64,000 bases of DNA, from the NCBI GenBank assembly GCA_950295325.1, contig OX485806.1:51517169-51581168 (forward strand), written 5' to 3'. The translations under genes and the position numbers were made by a program. Positions 25,030-38,400 of this stretch are shown in pieces. Each line of letters begins with the position of its first letter. Within the stretch, counting starts at the first letter, position 1. Below the pieces are notes generated by a model, which was not told the DNA's origin, searched no databases, and saw only the letters and a program-made list of their open reading frames with translations. Source of the DNA: Polytrichum commune. Lineage: Eukaryota; Streptophyta; Polytrichopsida; Polytrichales; Polytrichaceae.

Positions 25030-25600
25030 AAAATCTGCCACAACATTTTCTTTGCCTTTCATTGAATCTTAGAATTGAACTCTTGCATCGATTCCATCCA
25101 ACGACTTTGTCTACGATTTAGATTAGCTTGATTAATCAAATATTGTAATGACAGATGATTTGTCTCTATGTTAAATTCACTACCTAGTAGGTAGTGACGC
25201 CAAACTTTTAATGCGTGAATCATTGCTCTGACGAACATGATAATTCAACTCTGCATTGTTAGGTTTTTTGGACTCATAAGCGATCACCCTGCCTTCTTGC
25301 ATAAGACAATCCGCCTTTCAAAGGATCCATGATCCTCAAGACCGGGGCTTCTACCAGAGCTTTCTTTAAAGCCTCAAAGCTTTCATGAGTCCAAGTGATT
25401 CTTTCTAATTTTCCTTTAACAAATTCGTCATGGGGGCTGCAATCTTGGCAAAATCCCTTACATATGTCCGCATGTAAGTATTCATCCCCAAAAAGCGTCT
25501 AACCTCAGTCTTATCCTTTGGCACGGGCCACCTAACCACCGCCTCGATCTTTTTAGGATAAATTGAGACACCTTTGCCAGACAACACATGTCTAAGGTAT
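25030..25600 (-). pseudogene. RNase H region of the chromovirus-like element
   Basis: About 25587-25405 encodes the linker EAVVRWPVPKDKTEVRRFLGM, typical of the RT/RNase H junction (usually FLGL-NYYR). At about 25062-25020 it reads KGKENVVADFLSRR, the usual end of RNase H. Stops lie between. Confidence 0.8.
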
Positions 25601-26120
25601 TCAATCTAGGTGTGGAGAAATTGGCACTTGTTTCTCTTAGCATACAATTTATGTCTTCTCAAAACATCAAACACCTTCTCAAGGTGTTCTTTATGTTCCT
25701 CCTCATTTTTGGAAAATATTAATATGTCATCCATGAAAACAAGGGTGAAGACTCCCAGATATTCTTTGAATATGATATTCATGAGATTCATAAATGTGGC
25801 AGGTGCATTGGTAAGTCCAAAAGGCATTACCAAATATTCATAATGGCCAAAATGACTACGAAAAGTTGTTTTTTCAATGTCATTTTCTTTGATTCTTATT
25901 TGATTATATCCAGTTTCGAATTAAAATTTGAAAACATCTTAGCACCACTCAATTGATCCACCAATTCACCAAATATGGGCAATGGATATTTTTTTTAATG
26001 GTAGACTTATTGAGATCTCTATAATCCACACATAGCCTCAAACTACAATATATATAATTTTGAAATAATATAGGAGCACCCCATGGAGATTTACCAAGCC
26101 TAATGTAACCATTTTTAAAT
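25601..26120 (-). pseudogene. Reverse transcriptase of the chromovirus-like element
   Basis: The minus strand gives LRLCVDYRDLNKSTIKKN (about 26045-25990), [12 protein letters not shown] (25833-25798), and [19 protein letters not shown], which has the catalytic DD in an F-M-D-D form of the YxDD loop. This is the Ty3/gypsy RT order. The enzyme would copy the element's RNA into DNA inside the particle. Frameshifts upstream of 25833 break it. Confidence 0.9.
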
Positions 26121-26327
26121 GAATATCTTAATTGAGTTTAACTCAACATCCTTTTTAAAATAATGTCTATAAGGTGCCTTAGCTATTGGTGCCACACCAG
26201 GTACCAATTCAATGGCATGATCCACCTCTCTTTGAGGTAGCATTATTGACAACTCATCAGAAAAAATATCATGATAATTTGCAATAAATCCCTCAACATT
26301 TATTGGTTCTTTGCAACTTGATTCTGA

Positions 26328-26981
26328 CTAATCTAAAACCTTACGAATATCAGTTGCAAAGACTTCTTGTTTCTTTCTCAAACACCTTTTCATTTGTGTA
26401 GCAGAAAGTAAAGGTATTTTAGGTAGAGCTTTCGTACCTCTGATTGTGAAAGGTTTACCGTCGGAAAGTTTGCCATGAACATGTCCATGTTTGCAAGCAA
26501 TCCATGCATTCACGTCATTGAGCCACAACATTCCTAAAATGACGTTGTATTGACTTCCTGTCCAAACTTCAAAATTTGCAATGGTTTGTGTTCTTTGCAA
26601 TATGACAGGGACGTCGAATAATCGACAATCAATCGGGTTTGACTCACCATTAGGTAAGAAAACCTTACAAGGTTCGATCTTAGTGATAGGAAATCCCAAC
26701 TTTGATACAAATTTAGACAACGTCAAATTATGGGTTGATCCTGAATCAATCAACATAGAAGTTGATTGAGTATCAATTGACCCTTGAACCTGGAGCACCG
26801 TAGGGTCACTTGCTACCCGCTCCTCACATATTGCAACTGACACACGAACTATTTCTTTACCCTTGGACACCATTGGCGGTTCCACCTCCATTGCCAACGC
26901 TACAGACTGCTTTGGACATTTTTTCGCTGGTCGCAAACATTCCTTAGCCAAATGTCTTGGCTCATGACAATTGTAGCACAA
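26328..26981 (-). pseudogene. Zinc knuckle and aspartic protease of the chromovirus-like element
   Basis: This 217-residue open frame starts at a CCHC knuckle (CYNCHEPRHLAKEC, residues 2-15). Residues 76-85 read MLIDSGSTHN, the retropepsin active site with Asp79. A long stretch resembling the retropepsin-like domain follows up to the RT start. It is the longest uninterrupted frame of the element. Confidence 0.9.
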
Positions 26982-26996
26982 TCAATTCATTCGGTG

Positions 26997-27835
26997 TTAT
27001 GCTTGATCTTTGTAGGTGAGTTTATTGCTCGGTCGAATGTTGCTCTGTTCTTTTGGACGTGAAAACTTTTGGTACTTCTTCCATGTCCCAATCTTTTTTT
27101 CTCTACTATGATCCTTACAGGAGACATTAAAAGAGAAATTCTTTTGTTTTGCTATCTCAACATTTTTAGTCTCAAACGTTAAGGCCATGCTATATGTTTT
27201 TACAAGCGTACAAGGCTTCAAAAATTTGACAGCATATTTGATTGAGTTTGAAGTCCATTATCAAAAAATATTTGTTTGTCTTTGTCAAACAAATCCGGAA
27301 AATATTCAACTAATTCGTCGAACCTATCTTTGTACTCACGAATTGACAATGTTCTTTGTCAAAGGTCTTTCAAACGCTCTTTCATGTTCTGGATATGATC
27401 ACGTGGTAAAAAATATTCTAAGAACAATTCTTTGAACTTAGACCATGTTTCCACTGGATTTTTGTTGGCTTCCTCTTTGTCAGTTTTAACACGGGTCCAC
27501 CAGAGGTGGGCTCGTTCTCTCAACAAAAACACTTTCTCCTTGTCTGAGAGCTCCCCCTCAAACAAATTTTCTACCGTTCCTAAAAACGATAGAACTTCCT
27601 CAAGTTTAATGTTGGCTCCACCTGAAAATGTAGGTGGTTGCACACTCTTACGAATGTCGTGCAAGAGTGTGTTTCTACCTCTCTCAAATGTGTGATGGGT
27701 GAATAGAATAAGAAGAAGAGGTAGAACGTGAAGGAAATCTAGCTTTTTTTTATTATTATTTTCATGACCATGTGCATGTTTCTCCTTAGCTATAACGACG
27801 GCTTGGGAGATGGCATCGAGAACTAGTTTAGGCAA
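26997..27835 (-). pseudogene. gag of the chromovirus-like element
   Basis: The 158-residue frame (27835-27359) holds VQPPTFSGGANIKLEEVLSF, then LLRERAHLWWTRVK and ETWSKFKELFLEYFLPRDH. These are the usual retrotransposon gag blocks, W-W and W--FK--F---F. A second frame (27221-26997) continues towards the zinc knuckle. The change of frame near 27350 breaks the protein. Confidence 0.88.
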
Positions 27836-27978
27836 AGGCTCCGAGTCAAGAATCCCTCAGCTTTGAGATTGCTCAAGAGGAGCACTACCAAATGACACCA
27901 TAGCGCTCAAGGAATCACAACACGGGAAAAAAATATTCCCTAAGCATAGTGCTACACAATGCAATTCAATGAACCCGA

Positions 27979-27991
27979 CGCTCTAACACCA
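27979..27991 (-). other. Primer-binding site (initiator Met tRNA type)
   Basis: The minus strand reads TGGTGTTAGAGCG four bases after the 5' LTR, against the standard TGGTATCAGAGC. Confidence 0.75.
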
Positions 27992-27995
27992 AAAA

Positions 27996-28351
27996 TGTAA
28001 CGTACCTTGCTAATAGTTCATAAAAACAATGATTTATTGAGTAAAATTCACCTCCCAACCTAGAGGCACACCACAAAACATAGTGTGTGTGTTTTTTCCG
28101 CCGAGCCATATTTATACATAGTATCTATGAGATACTTCTAGAAGTCTCAAGTCTTTCTATACATAGACTGAAGTCTCCTTATCTATAAGCTTGAATCACT
28201 TTCCCTTTTGCTTTTCATAGATAAGAATCATCCAACTTCTCGTCCTTCTCGTCCCTTGGTTTCCCATTCATCCATGCTTCTTAGTCTTGAACATTCATCC
28301 CTACAATTTATTTCCATCCTCAACAATACATTTCCCAATTAGTCCATTATA
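27996..28351 (-). repeat. 5' LTR of the chromovirus-like element
   Basis: It starts TGTAACG on the plus strand and ends ATTATA, next to the TACGG duplication. On the minus strand the ends are TA...CA rather than the usual TG...CA. Confidence 0.93.
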
Positions 28352-28356
28352 TACGG

Positions 28357-31300
28357 GCAATAAGCTAGAAAATTTGTTAGCTCCATAATGGCCTATTGTG
28401 TTGTCAAATGTTTGTCTAGGCAATGCCAATGTATGTTACATCCTAGATTGTTTTCACACATTGGCCCATAGGAAAACATTTTTATTTTTGCACAAATGTT
28501 TTTAACCATGCTCTACTCATGTGCCACACATAGAATAAAAGTTTTGTACTTAGCCATATTCTACAAGTATGAGATGTTGACAATGACCCTTATATGCATG
28601 AAAAGGTTGGTGAGATCATTAAACGTGAACATGAGACAATGATGACAACAACGCATGGCCAACGCAAGGAGTCAATATAGGGGAATACCGGATGATGAGT
28701 ATCTCAACCTTGGCATTGTCAATGATAAATGTATTAGGATTTTGGGTCTATTTTGAAGGTGCAAAAGTGGTTGTTGAGGATCGTCATTCACGAGGAGGGG
28801 TACATTTGATTGTAATTTGATGAATGATGTGTGCCATGCATGCGCCATTGTGCCATTCATCAAATACCATCAAAACGTATAGTGGATATTATAAGGGCAT
28901 GCAAGGCATAAATGAGGTTAAAGGAGAGGGAAGTATAATTATCTAGAGCATGAGCAAAAGGAAGGTCAAGTCACAGTAAGGTGACAACATGCACACCCAT
29001 GTTTGACCTTCTTGTCGTTTGTCCCAAACATTGCGTCGATTGCAACCGTAGTGTTATGCCCGTGTGTCAACATGGATGCTATCTACCATTGCATTGGGAT
29101 GCACAAATTTGAATGGGATATTTTCCCTATGCCATTATTCCTTGAAGTCAAAGGAATGTTTTCTTTGGTAAAAAAATTATGTTTGGGTCATAATACACCA
29201 TATGCGGGTGTTTTGGCATCATTTGCATGCTTGCGGTACAAATTTTTTATAAGGTTACTTGCACAATGCATGATAATCATGTTCATTAGAATACATGACG
29301 ATGAAACTCCCCACATGTCTCCATGATGTGCTTTCTTTTTACCACTTGCTTGAATATAACTTGGTCTACAGTGAAACCTAGATGCAATTCATTTTGTATT
29401 CATTTCCTATCCCTGTGGATTTATGAGTTTAGAAATTTGAGCGAGATCAAAATATGTATGTGCCATGCACAACAATTAGGACCTTTCTCCTCCACTTAAT
29501 GAAATCATCCAATGCATTCCAACTGATAACCACCACCTCAAATTTCTTTCTATATAAAAGCCATCACGTTCATTTCACGTCTTTGAATGAGAAAAACTTG
29601 ATAGGTGTTTCCTACACTCCACTCCTAAGATGCTCCAAGCTTCCTCCATTTTGTAACATGTACGAGATAACCCTTCATTTCCCTCAAATTTTGGTTGTTT
29701 GCGATTCCAATTCTAGTTTTTTGCACTAGAACAAATGTTTAGTTGGCCCAAAGGAGCGGACCATGGTCCATTGAATCATCAATATACAATTGCAGATGGA
29801 TGGGGACATGAAAACTTGTTGGATTGCATGAATTTAGTAATGTCCGGTCACGATGGGAAAGAAAAATAAATTTTAGTCCAAGGAACCCTAAAAGATGCAC
29901 ATGACATTGCTTGTGAATTGAAGACATGCATCTTAAATAATGTGAGGGCATGTTTTCCACAACCAGTTAATCAATGTGTTTATTTTTGTCTAATCATTGA
30001 ATGGTGTACCCCTTAGATGAATATACCATAAATGATTTATTGGAATCATGTATTGCCAAAGCCTAGGCATGTACATGTCATTCCAATTACCATTTTAGGT
30101 GGTTACCATAAATACTTATAAGATTCCAAAGTTAGATTCTTATTTTATTGACAATAAATGCTCAAAGGGAGGCAATAGGCCCTTTCCCATCTTTCATCTT
30201 TGGCCAATGATTATTTTTTCTTCAATTAAATTTACAAAATTGGCAATCGATGAGCCAATCTACATTGGTGACCAATGACCATGATCACCATTTTCTAAAT
30301 CATTCATTGGTTGGGAAATGAATGGTGGTCCCACTTTGTTTTACACAATGTTGTTTTGAATATGAATGAACCTGATTGAGCATATTTAAAAAAATGAATG
30401 AGAAAATGACATATAATCCTACATGTCTAGAAATGGATAATATTTGGTGGTCACCTTGAATTTGCGGCAAGTGAACCCAAGATAGGTTGTCTCAACATTA
30501 AGTAAAGGTGACCTTAATAGAAAACACATATTTTGTTAACAAATTTTATTCCTGGAATCAACCACTTTAAAAACAAATTTTTTAACCCATTTTGTTATGT
30601 TCATATATTATGTACTTTGTGTTAAAAACCTTACGTCTAGGTCTAAATATGTTTTAAGCTATGGCACAATACCAAGGTTGTTAAAATGTGATGTGAATTT
30701 ATTGCGGTCATGGTATTTAAACCGCTGACCATGACCATAATAAATTATTCATCAATTTTGCTTCAGTCATTGGTCATATGTGTAAATCAACCCCAACGAC
30801 AAGCAAACAAATGTAATTAAACCATAGCAAATCAATGCTTCATCCTTCCCTTTCCTCTTATTGTTTCATCCATTCTCCATTCTCCTTCTTCCTTTCTGCA
30901 TTCGTTGGATTTTTTTGGCCTCTTAGACATAGCGTTCATATAGATTTTAGTCATTAAAATTATGCAACACACAACGATATAACCAAGGAAAGATGAAACT
31001 CAATTATCTACTACTAGTTAGTGAAATAAAACTTGATGAATTTAATCATCAAAGATACCAAACACCTCACTTGCTCTCTTTACAACACTTGAAAATACTC
31101 ATTATCAATAACAATTCACTTGTGTTAAGACTTCACCTCTATGCCATAAAAATATGATACACAAAACATGACTTTCCCCTCGTAGTTCTCCTTTGCAAAT
31201 GACCATTGTGAATTAAACTCGTAGTATTTATGTTGCCCCTTCAACTAATGACTCGAAGTTGAACAACGAGGATCGTATGCCTCCTCAACAAGTCAATTAG

Positions 31301-31380
31301 GTTGGGTAGATCTTGGTTATCCTTCTCCGTGGAATTCATCCAGGTTCCCACTGTGTTTTCATTAGATGGATGAGTGACTG
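28357..31380. other. AT-rich intergenic DNA, nothing firmly recognised
   Basis: It contains only short frames. The stretch 30840-31502 lies upstream of the PUX gene and should include its promoter, but no clear TATA box or other element can be assigned. Confidence 0.5.
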
Positions 31381-31502
31381 CGATTGCAGTTTGTCATCCA
31401 CTCGTCACACCAGTTACATCATTAACAAGACCTTGGAAGCGCATCATTAGGTAAGGAAAGGAAAGGGCGGCATAGATCACCACAGCTACAGAAATCGCTG
31501 CG

Positions 31503-34280
31503 ATGGGGGTCGAGCAGGACGAGATTGTGAGCAGCTTCTTGGTCGTGACTGGGGCCAGCGATGCGCAGGCGCGCTTCTTCCTGGAGAGCACCAACTGGGA
31601 GCTTGAAGCTGCCCTGATTTCGTTCTTCGAGGCCGCGGACGAGGAAGGAGCGGGCGGTGCGTTGGCGAATGCAGGCGTCGAGGATAATGAGGACGAGGAG
31701 ATAAGAGTGCCGGAGCCGGTGGGGGGGGCAAGGCAGCAGGAGAGAAGCGATCGTCAGGGATCCGGGGCGTGGCGAGGTCGGTCGTCGGGCTCGACGCAGA
31801 CGAGGTTTCCTAGTAGTACTCCTTTCAAGGGGAATGAACAGGGTTCGGGTAAAAAGGGTAGCCCATCACGAGGCGGAATTACGACCTTGTCGGATCTGAG
31901 CCGGCAACCTGATTCCGACGGTGATTCTGATGAAGGACCTCAGGAGTATTATACAGGCGGTGAGAAGAGGTTAGCACATATGCATAAAAAATGAGACCTT
32001 ATGTAGATAGTGTTGCAAGTTGTGTCGGTAGCTGTTGTTGTTGTCGACAACAGTTTTGGCGCCATTCTTTCTTATCACCTTATGAGTTGTAGTTTCGGTT
32101 TCTTCAACCGAGTAACTGTCTAGCGTTCGGGGTCACCATACGTGACTATGCCAATTGATCAACATAGTAACTGTAGCTAATGCTTTTGCTTAATTTTCAT
32201 CGATGTCTTCTGAACCTGCTTCCGCCATCTGAAGTCGGTGCTATAGGAGCGGTGACTGGAAAGCTGTAAACGACATGTAGTGTTGATAAAGCAGTGTGAG
32301 TGGTGATTCGTAGAGTAATGAGCGTTTGTGGTACTTCATATCTACTTTGAGGGAATTGGCAACTAGGGTGCCTCCTTTGCTTACATTATGCGTCTTATTC
32401 CAAGAAGATCGAGATCTGAGTTCTGTTAGTGTACTCACACTACTTGGAATGTTTATTTATTCTCCTATTTGACATTCTTGCGGGAATATTTTGCAGTTTT
32501 GATAATTATATTCTGCTGTAGTCATCTTCAAGTTAGTCTGTATATTTTGTGAATCTGCATAGATGACCCTCGGTTTTTCTGGGGTTGTCATATCATACAT
32601 TTCGGGATAGTGTATCCATCACCTAGATATTGACATAGGAAACTGTATTTGTAGTGGGATGATGGTCCAAGACCCAACAAAACGAGGTCCACGGGATGTG
32701 GATGCTATGTTTGATCGAGTGAGGCGGTTTGGTGCCCAAGAAGGTGTGACAGAGCCTCCCCAGCCCGTGGCCGCTTCCAGCAACAGGGGAGTGTTTGTCG
32801 GTGCTTCTCGAACATTGAATGGTGAATCACAGCGACAGGAGCAAGTATCTCCATCAGGATCTGCAGGAGGTTCTGGAACTCGTGCCGTGACTGAGCCAGT
32901 GTTTCACACAATCACATTTTGGTGGAATGGGTTCACCGTCGATGATGGTCCACTTAGGAGATTGGATGATGCTGCCAATGAGCCATTTCTGGAGGTAAAA
33001 GTACCTGTCCCTTGTAGTATTTGCATTCACGACATTGAAGTTCTGTAATAGGCCTTAGTATCAATGACGAATAGATGAGACATAATGGGTACACATGCTA
33101 ATTGTTATCTTTGTAGATGGATGTTGTCTGCTCTGCAGTACCCATTTCGTTTGGTTGGTGGTAATGTTAAATGCAGTTGATATTACCACATTAAAGCCAT
33201 CACTTGTAGAAAGTGTTTCATATGGTAGTCTGTTGATTTCTAAAGAAAATCTCGTGGAATCTACAGAGCATCAATAAAGGGGAGTGCCCCAGAGAGTTGG
33301 AGCCAGCTGATCGGAATACTGCAATTCATGTGAATCTTGTTAAGAAAGATGAAGAATGGAAGGTATGATCGTTGTTGATATTTAATGGGTTGCAGGAAGA
33401 TGTGCAGTATTCATAGTTGAGTGGTGGTGATTCAAAGTTTGAAAGTTGATAATGGGTCAAATTGTAGAGAACAGTTCATCGCTTTCTTGTGCTAATCCAT
33501 CACGTTTTGTCTGGTGATTCTTGGCCAATTTTTTGTCGATGGACCTTCTCTGAGCGCTGATTATGTTGGTTATATCAAATCAGGCCCCTCCGGAACCAAA
33601 GTATGTAGCATTCAGAGGTACTGGTCGGACATTAGGAAGTACTACTTTGCCTCCTGCCTCTGAAGCTGCCTCTTCCTCCTCAGTAACATTGGAAGCTGCC
33701 AATCAACCATTTCAGGGTTTAGTTGTGGACGAGAGTAAACCTTCAACTTCCATACAGGTATTTCTTATGGCTGGCTTGTTCTCTGTGCTGTAAGTTGACT
33801 AGGTTAGTGCTATCAACCTAGGTCTGAGTCTACAGAGATTAAAGACAAATGTTGTTCTTAGTGTTGTTGGGATATTCTAATCCTGAATTTATTTCTGTGT
33901 AGATTATAATGTAAATTTGACTGCTACCACAGGGTTGACTTTGCACAACCACTACATACTGAACCTTATCTGCAAGAAGATGCTGTAAGAAGATACTGAT
34001 GTTATTCTTAATTTGTGCATCTAACTTTGAACAAGTTCTGCTACTGATGGAGTGATTATGGCTGCAGCTTCGGCTCTCTGATGGAACACGGATGGTGGCT
34101 CGGTTCAATTACACACACACAGTTTCGGATATTCGGGGCTTTATAGATGCTGCCAGACCAGGGAGTGTCAGTCCTTATTCTTTACAAACAATGGGGTTTC
34201 CACCTAAGCAGCTAACTGATTTGAAGCAAAGCATTGAAGTGGCAGGTCTTATCAATGCTGTTGTCATACAGAAAGTCTAG
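31503..34280 (+). CDS. Plant UBX-domain protein (PUX4/PUX5-like, p47/NSFL1 cofactor type)
   Basis: Five exons join in frame: 31503-31969, 32655-32994, 33267-33362, 33584-33757 and 34068-34280, giving 429 residues. All introns are GT-AG (685, 272, 221 and 310 bp). Residues about 7-45 form a UBA-like domain ([15 protein letters not shown]). A disordered middle leads to TLSDLSR and EYYTGGEK. Residues about 238-305 are the SEP domain ([18 protein letters not shown]). The C-terminus (about 353-429) is the UBX domain ([27 protein letters not shown]). Such proteins bind the AAA ATPase CDC48/p97 through UBX and ubiquitin through UBA, adapting it to substrates or membrane fusion. Length, domain order and the final VVIQK fit PUX5 best. 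It is the only intact host gene in the window and is not interrupted by any element. Confidence 0.95.
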
Positions 34281-34981
34281 TTGTCCTTGATGTTATTGTA
34301 TATGAGGTTTAGGTTATAAAACTGGACCACTACATGTCAAATGTAATTTGTCAAAAGAGTGATTTATTTCTAACTTGGTACTCATTGGCCTGGTCTGTAT
34401 TTTCAAATTTGAACTGTGTTCCTCTCTCACCTGTTTGAAATCAAGCTCCAGTTAGTCTGGGGTTTTCACCATGGATGTGTTCCTTTCCATAGTATATTAA
34501 AGGGAGTCAATTCAAAACCTGACACTTGTTATCCCAATTTTTTTGGAATAATTTAAACTTCTCTATAAACTTCTTCTCCATAATCCTCAGGCGTTCTAGA
34601 ATTTGTATGTATGATGGCCGGATTACAGTTAAAATGCTCTTGTATAGACACATGCACTGGGGGCCGGGGCATAACATTAGTTGAAGGACAAAAGTTCCTC
34701 TTCCACTTTTGGGGCCTCATATAAAAATATAGCGGTAGTTGAGAGGGGTTGGGTTACGGGGCTGCAGTGTGGGATGGAGGATTGCTGAGGGAACCGGCAC
34801 CCAACTTTGCTTCACTTGTATCCAGTAATTAGAGCGATAGGAGGGAGGAGGGAGGGAGGCACGGCAGCCACCCTTGGCACCTACCTTCCAAGCTGTTAGA
34901 TAGGTCGCAACCTACATGCAGGGAGGTTGGTTTTTGGGAAACAAGTGTCACAAATAGTTTCACACCGGAGCAATTGCATAC
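34281..34981. other. 3' flank of the PUX gene
   Basis: The 3' untranslated region and intergenic DNA. It is purine-rich around 34760-34870 (GGAGGGAGGGAGG). No other feature is seen. Confidence 0.5.
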
Positions 34982-35350
34982 CTAGTTCGGAAATCCTTCG
35001 GCACAAACTGTACAATGTTTGTTCAGGGGTTGCAGATCATCTTGCACTGGATCCCCAATTATCCACCTCTTGCCTGTTGCAACTTCAGTGATTTTGTGGA
35101 ATCTTGCAGCTTCTTTGCCATCAAGCACAAGGAAAACCTCCAAGCCCAGCGATTCTGATGTAGTTAGTGTGCAGATTTCTCGATTTTGTTGATAATCTGT
35201 GCAACTTTCTACCATTTTTGCAACCAACTTAGTGCCTTTGACATTGATGCACCAATTTTCAACTAGAATATTTTTGGTGCTTTCTTGAGCTTTTTCTCAA
35301 GTAACTCTATATTCTGTTCGTCTGGGAGATCCGTCACATTTCTCTTCATC
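34982..35350 (-). pseudogene. Coding-like region of unknown function
   Basis: Minus-strand reading gives RNVTDLPDEQNIELLEKKLK (about 35343-35285), then after a one-base shift NWCINVKGTKLVAKMVESC, continuing without stop to a TAG at 34982. The final 81 residues end with LNKHCTVCAEGFPN. Residue use looks like a real, soluble protein, not chance. I recognise no family. It lies tail-to-tail with the PUX gene and could be a terminal exon or a broken gene copy. Confidence 0.4.
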
Positions 35351-35409
35351 ATGCTGATCACGACTGTGCAGATGATCATAGATCAGGTGCGCGTTGGCTT
35401 CTTTTTGTA

Positions 35410-38400
35410 AAATGGTATGGATTATTTACAGACGGCCAAGAGTTCCTGTGCTGGGAGGGTTTTGATGTCACTGTATTCACATAAACGTCTCCAATTCAAT
35501 CACATTTTTTTTTTTGGACAAGCATGATCTACACATTGTCTAGAAGAGTTTGTTTTCTATTGACAAACTGAAGATTCAAATTCAGATTCTAGAATAGTCT
35601 CAAAACACCATGGAAATATGACACCAGAACAGTGCGCATGCTAGGTTTAGCGGTTTTTCGAGTTAATGGACAGGTTTATTGTCAGAACACTGGCAACCTT
35701 GTTCTCTGCGTATGCAAAGCTCCCAGTGTATCACATGCATACATTTGGAAGCAACAAATGTGTTGCAATCTACTTGGGCATTCAAACTGTCTTGCATTCC
35801 ACTTGGATTGGAGTAGCTCTCAGTTTGCATCATGTCAAGATGGAGTGTTCTGAGACACAAGTTGGCTTGGAATCCAGCTAAAACTTTCATACATGTTATC
35901 AAAGCCTGTTTACAAATTCTAAGATTTGATAGATGAAGCATCATCAACATTGACTACTCAATAGGGTTACCAAAGTATATGTCTCTTTGTAGAAAACCCC
36001 ATAGTGCGCATTGCCACTCATGTTGCATGGCTTCATATAAATTCATAATTGAATACGGATCCAAGTTGTTGATACTCTTCCAAAATTGTAATCAATGCCT
36101 TGTAACATAACATTAAGTAGCAAGCCCGGATTGACCTTCTCAAAAGAGCATCAAACCGGTTTGATGCTCTTTCAAGAGCAAAGGTAGCACTAAGTTTGAG
36201 TAGGCTATTTTAATCTATTTGGGTAGTTACTTTCAATGCTTAGAATTAATTATGTCGGTTTCTAGGACAAACTAATGCCAAGTGGTGGTAAAGATTCTAA
36301 TCTAGGCCAAAAAAATCTAAAAAAATCTAAATAGCTATCAAGCGACGGTAAAGTTGGTGAGATAAAAAAGGTAGTTGCACTTTTTGGAAAAGTCTCCTGA
36401 CACCCGCGTTGGAAACCTCTTTGATACCTTTTTGAAGCTTTTATATTTGATTAATTATCCATTCATTCACCCTTGCTTTGCAAGTTATTCCCTTCTTGTT
36501 GAGGTAAATTTATGAGTACCCAAAGAATACTGTCGTAGCATTGCTACTTAATTTTATGAAGTTTAGAAACATCAAGTTAAAATCAATATCACTTTGAAGG
36601 AGTAGATTACAACTAGTAAAGTGAGACATGGCCAAACTCATCTCGACATGATTTTGAAATTTTAGTATCCATAGTTCTTGATGTCATTTCAACCTCCCGG
36701 GTACGCAACTCCCATATTATACGTAATGTCACATGGCATGGTATTGAACACCAAGCCACGTCTTTGATTAGTTAATTTATAGGCTAATTAATCTTGTTAC
36801 TTAGTTTATGGACTATGCATTATGTTAGTACAACCTTCAAGGTAGTTACCCGGGTTGAAATGGTTGTTTAGGAGTTGCTTTGCCTTGTGGGACCTTGCCA
36901 TCCTTTGGCAGGTTCTCACTCCCTTGCCGTAAGATCCACTTAGGGTCGGGCTTGAGGGGTCAAGGCATGGTGGCTCCCTCGGCTTGGCATTCTTGACAAG
37001 TTGAGTCTTGTAGTTGTGTGAGAGAGAGCTTATGGTGTAGGATTTGTTTCAAGCATGACAGATTGTCATTGAGTAAAACTTATGCGTTCTTTTCATCTCC
37101 TTCTACACTCTTGGATTCTTTCCATGTGGAGTGAGAGATAGCTCGCATTGCATCAATTGAGTCTTGAGAGATGTTATGTATCTTGAAAGTATATAATGTC
37201 TCCTTCATTATTTAGTTTCTAGACAAGTATCTCTTTTAGTTGGAAAAATGTTATCTTGTCATAATGAAAGGTTTTTTGGAGGAATTTTGGGGTGTGTGGC
37301 AAGTTAAAATTGACCAATATTCGTATTTGGAGTGGATTTCAACCTAGAGTCAGAAATGAACGTCTTTTTACAACAAACCCTTCTTTGTTTTCCGAGTTTT
37401 TTAAAATTTTGCTATTTAATTTCGTATTTCTACTTCTATTTTCTTATGTATTTCTACATATTAGTATGTATCAATGTTACATGTGTAGTTGGGTTTGCAA
37501 TCTTTACAAATCTTGAACAAAACTCAAAATTTTGATTGCAAAACTAGTTATTTTTAAATATATGTTGAACTTAGTAGATTCAACTTATTTTAAGATTTTA
37601 TATTCATATTTATTTATTTTATATTCATATAAAAAACTTTAAGATCTAATCACTGCCAATTACTACGTTCAATTCCGAGCTTGTGGCAAATTTTTTATGA
37701 TTTTTAAAAGATAGTTCTCAAAAATCAAAACTCTGCAAAACCCCTTTGGAATTGCAGAGTGCTGAGAATACTCTTTGCCTAGATGAAATATTTTTTATTT
37801 TTGGAGATTCCGGTGTCCGATATAGGTGGTCTTTAGGTGTTGTTGGAGTGGAAACACGAGAGGAACACAATGAAGATGTTAGATTTTCCATTTCAGCTAG
37901 GGATTTGAGATTTTTAAAAAAATTTAAAATAAATTTTTAATAATAATTTCCATTAAGTTTTTAGGACTCTTTGAGAGGTGCGAGCCAAGAAAAATATTTA
38001 TTTAAGCAACATACGTAACAAGTTGTCATTTAGGCATCTCTTGTGGCATTGTTAATTTATTGTGTCTTGTTTAACATATCTAAAATATGTTTGTGGAAGA
38101 GGGATCCGATTTCTAGTTGCTTTTTGTAAGGTACCCTCCGGCACCTTTGTTTGGGCATTTTGCTCATATGTAGGTTTGTTATAAGCACATTTAATTATTT
38201 AGACGTTTCGTGGTAGTGAAGACGGATTAATCACCGACAAAATCATTTTTGTACGCCTATGGATACTCAATCAAGGTGAAAATTATTTGTTTAACCTTGT
38301 GGCGAGACTGGATTAATGACCAGTAGACCATAAAAGCTTATATGTCTGCATGCTGCTTTACAAGTTGCTATTTTTCATTGGGTAGAAATTTGCAAGTGCA

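Larger units (their letters stand above)
23155..28351 (-). mobile_element. Ty3/gypsy retrotransposon with chromodomain-like tail, structurally complete
   Basis: This 5197-bp element has two 356-bp LTRs and perfect TACGG duplications (23150-23154 and 28352-28356). On the minus strand the order is 5' LTR, primer site, gag, zinc knuckle, protease, RT, RNase H, integrase, chromodomain-like segment, polypurine tract, 3' LTR. This is the Ty3/gypsy order, and the tail suggests the chromovirus branch. Several frames are broken, so it cannot transpose on its own. By eye the LTRs differ at roughly 30 sites, so the insertion is not recent. Confidence 0.95.
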
